DNA of 15,330 nt, from assembly GCA_964603915.1 (NCBI GenBank), contig CAZRWU010000064.1:1-15330 (forward strand), written 5' to 3'. This stretch comes from REEP01 sp964603915 (GTDB lineage: Bacteria; Pseudomonadota; Alphaproteobacteria; Rhodospirillales; Defluviicoccaceae). The notes beneath the pieces are model-generated. The model saw only the letters and a program-made list of their open reading frames with translations. It did not search any database and was not told where the DNA came from. Below, piece by piece: positions 14,077 through 15,330 of the stretch. Position numbers and translations under genes: made by a program. Every line of letters begins with the position of its first letter. Position 1 is the first letter of the stretch.

Positions 14077-14382
14077 CTATCTCTTGTCCGTGATCCTCGG
14101 GCTATCGCCTTCGGCATCCGACTTTGGCAGCCGCGGCGTCAGCGCCGAAAGCCAAGGCCGCCACGCCGCTTCCACCATCCCCGACCACAGGCCGAACGGC
14201 GCCGCCCACATCAGGGTGAGCGGATTGGCGAGGCCCTTCGTCAGATAGTCGCCAAAGGCGTTGAACGACGGATTCGCGGTCATCTTGATCGTGACGACCT
14301 CGGCGCGCTCTTCAGGGTCCTGAACATGGACCACTTCCACATCCAGTCTCGGCAAATTGGCGATCAGCTTCGTTTCTTCCAT
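14077..14382 (-). CDS. Small hypothetical protein with hydrophobic central segment
   Basis: I do not recognise this 101-residue protein. ATG 14382 (MEETKLIANLPRLD) has GGAGAG about 7 bases before it; in-frame sequence further upstream lacks such support. The N-terminal half is acidic with VEVVHVQDPEERAEVVTIKM. The centre, about residues 48-83, is rich in aromatic and hydrophobic residues (NPLTLMWAAPFGLWSGMVEAAWRPWL). The tail is polar (PKSDAEGD...DKR). The centre could be an amphipathic membrane- or granule-binding helix pair; short phasin-like proteins have similar NPL...LW...W patterns, but that likeness is weak and unproven. It is on the same strand as the 79-residue ORF and could be cotranscribed with it. 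Confidence 0.72.
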   Translation of the reverse strand: MEETKLIANLPRLDVEVVHVQDPEERAEVVTIKMTANPSFNAFGDYLTKGLANPLTLMWAAPFGLWSGMVEAAWRPWLSALTPRLPKSDAEGDSPRITDKR

Positions 14383-14394
14383 ATTGCGCTCTCC

Positions 14395-14405
14395 GGTTGA
14401 CAACC
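14395..14405. promoter_or_regulatory. Palindrome next to the ribosome site of the 101-residue ORF
   Basis: GGTTGACAACC is a perfect inverted repeat (5-base arms, one central base) directly upstream of the ribosome site of the minus-strand gene starting at 14382. A related palindrome, GGTTAACC, lies about 94 bases further upstream at 14499-14506. They may be operator half-sites or chance. Confidence 0.3.
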
Positions 14406-14541
14406 AAGAGGGCCGCTCATGGCCGCATCGACGGCCGGCGACGCCCAGCCCGGCGTCTCGATCCCATCCACGGGGCAACACCTACCTACCTGACCGAAGG
14501 TTAACCGCAGATCGCGCCAGGAGCAAATCCTCTCGTCGGCC

Positions 14542-14561
14542 CCTTCCGGCAGGGCGGAAGG
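14542..14561. terminator. Possible terminator hairpin downstream of bioY
   Basis: CCTTCCG (14542-14548) pairs with CGGAAGG (14555-14561) over a 6-base loop, about 70 bases past the bioY stop on the minus strand. No T-run follows. The 250-base gap 14383-14632 holds no gene that I can support. Confidence 0.35.
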
Positions 14562-14632
14562 CGGCGACACGCGGCGACATCCGCGCCGATCGCCGCTGCG
14601 ATGAACCGCATCACGGACGGCGGCGGGCGGGT

Positions 14633-15199
14633 TCACGCGCGCCCTGTTCGCGGTTCCGCCTGTCCGATGATGGGGTAGGCGCGCTTGACGGTAACCGCCA
14701 CGAACGCCGCCGCCGCGGCCTTGATGACGTCGCCGGGAACGAAGCCCATGACGCCGATCGCAGCCTGCCAAAGGGAAATCTCGGCGGCGATGGCGATCCA
14801 GGGAATGCCGAAGGCATACATCACGGCGATCCCGCCAACGACATTGATGACGAAGCCGCGCCAGACGTCGAGACGCGACCACGAGCGCTCGATCATCCAG
14901 CCGATGGCGAAGGCGGCGATCGGCCATCCGAAAAGAAAGCCGCCGCTGGGGCCGAGGAACACGCCGAAGCCGCCGCGGCCGCCGGCGAGAAGCGGCACGC
15001 CGATGGCGACGAGGACCAGAAACAGAAGAATGGCGAGGCCGCCGCGCCGCGCTCCGAGAACCGAGCCGGCGAGCATCACGCCCAGCGACTGCGCGGTGAT
15101 CGGAACGCCGATCAGCGGCAGGACGATTGGGGGAAAAAGACCCAGCGCCCCGACGATGGCGGCGAAAAGGGCGATATAGACGATATCCCGCGTGCTCAC
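14633..15199 (-). CDS. bioY: Biotin transporter BioY (ECF substrate-binding S component)
   Basis: This 188-residue, strongly hydrophobic protein has about six membrane segments. It carries the BioY signature GVPITAQSLGVMLAGSVLGARRGG at about 31-54, VPLLAGGRGGFG around 68-79 and GPSGGFLFGWPIAA around 83-96. The C-terminal membrane part has GVMGFVPGDVIKA near 150-163, typical of the family. BioY binds biotin in the inner membrane; it works with an ECF energy module (BioM/BioN) but some BioY proteins support uptake alone. No energy-module gene is visible within the window. The start is GTG 15199, supported by GGAGG 7 bases before it. The GTG overlaps a TGA of an upstream frame (GTGA), suggesting coupling to a gene beyond the edge. 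Confidence 0.95.
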   Translation of the reverse strand: MSTRDIVYIALFAAIVGALGLFPPIVLPLIGVPITAQSLGVMLAGSVLGARRGGLAILLFLVLVAIGVPLLAGGRGGFGVFLGPSGGFLFGWPIAAFAIGWMIERSWSRLDVWRGFVINVVGGIAVMYAFGIPWIAIAAEISLWQAAIGVMGFVPGDVIKAAAAAFVAVTVKRAYPIIGQAEPRTGRA

Positions 15200-15330
15200 G
15201 AACCGGCCTCCGTTCCGGACATGGAACGGCGCTTGGAGACGCCGCGCAAGCGGAAAATACCCTTGCTGTCCGCTCTCGCGGTCTCTTTGGCCGGGTCGGC
15301 CGGCGCCTCGCCGGCGCCGCGCGGCGACTC
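15196..15330 (-). CDS. Possible 3' end of an upstream gene overlapping bioY (partial)
   Basis: On the minus strand an open frame enters from the window edge and ends with TGA at 15198-15196, which overlaps the bioY GTG by the common GTGA arrangement. Its 44 residues are polar and charged (AKETARADSKG, then FRLRGVSKRRSM), like an extended C-terminal tail, and identify no family. Codon third positions are about 84% G or C, as in nearby genes. The competing reading is a plus-strand start at 15221. I favour the minus-strand frame because divergent starts only 21 bases apart would leave no room for promoters, but the call is weak. Confidence 0.4.
   Translation of the reverse strand, partial: ESPRGAGEAPADPAKETARADSKGIFRLRGVSKRRSMSGTEAGS

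Noticed and set aside
15221..15330. Plus-strand start with a signal-peptide-like sequence (MERRLETPRKRKIPLLSALA)
   Set aside because: It starts 21 bases from the divergent bioY start, lacks a good ribosome site and competes with a minus-strand frame overlapping bioY. It is not excluded.
1..15330. Mobile element, CRISPR, toxin-antitoxin or defence system
   Set aside because: No transposase, integrase, spaced repeats, or toxin/antitoxin or nuclease-effector pair was seen; RadC's JAMM domain and SfsA's nuclease fold belong to ordinary housekeeping families in a common gene order.

Overview
The window is a GC-rich (roughly two-thirds G+C), densely packed bacterial chromosome segment. Gene content and order point to an alphaproteobacterium, probably Rhodospirillales-like. 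The pointers are an AddA-type nuclease-helicase end, an sfsA-map-radC block, a comF-grxC-nitrilase block opposite an NDUFAF5-type methyltransferase, an IalB-like periplasmic protein and a Rhizobium-type asparaginase. The taxonomic call is inference from gene families; there is no rRNA or other phylogenetic marker. I see no insertion sequence, phage gene, CRISPR array, tRNA or rRNA.

Layout. 1-197: the 3' end of addA (+). 221-1201 (-) and 1310-1885 (+): a zinc-free quinone oxidoreductase and a TrmH/SpoU-fold RNA methyltransferase, divergent. 1909-2922 (-) and 3034-3576 (+): a Ser-Lys asparaginase and an exported IalB-like protein, divergent. 3767-4936 (+): an exported PQQ-type aldose sugar dehydrogenase. 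4956-8542 (-): a five-gene run transcribed as methyltransferase, small hypothetical, sfsA, map, radC. 8632-12216 (+): comF, grxC, a nitrilase-superfamily amidase, a PHB-depolymerase-like esterase and a HAD hydrolase. 12314-13039 (+): a lone 2-oxoglutarate/Fe(II) oxygenase. 13227-13694 (+), 13741-13980 (-) and 14077-14382 (-): three uncharacterised small proteins. 14633-15199 (-): bioY, whose GTG start overlaps the stop of a possible upstream reading frame that leaves the window.

How the genes fit together. Most are housekeeping: DNA repair (AddA, RadC), protein maturation (Map), RNA modification, redox and metabolite repair (GrxC, Nit1-like amidase) and a candidate respiratory complex I assembly factor. 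Three encode exported or envelope proteins (IalB-like, sugar dehydrogenase, esterase). BioY imports biotin; its ECF energising partners are not visible here.

I found no convincing new multi-gene system. The items most worth a second look are the NDUFAF5-like gene, the small conserved-looking ORFs at 13.2-14.4 kb, the orphan oxygenase, the esterase inside the grxC-amidase block, and the UUCG hairpin set between two GCGGCCGC palindromes at 3678-3717.
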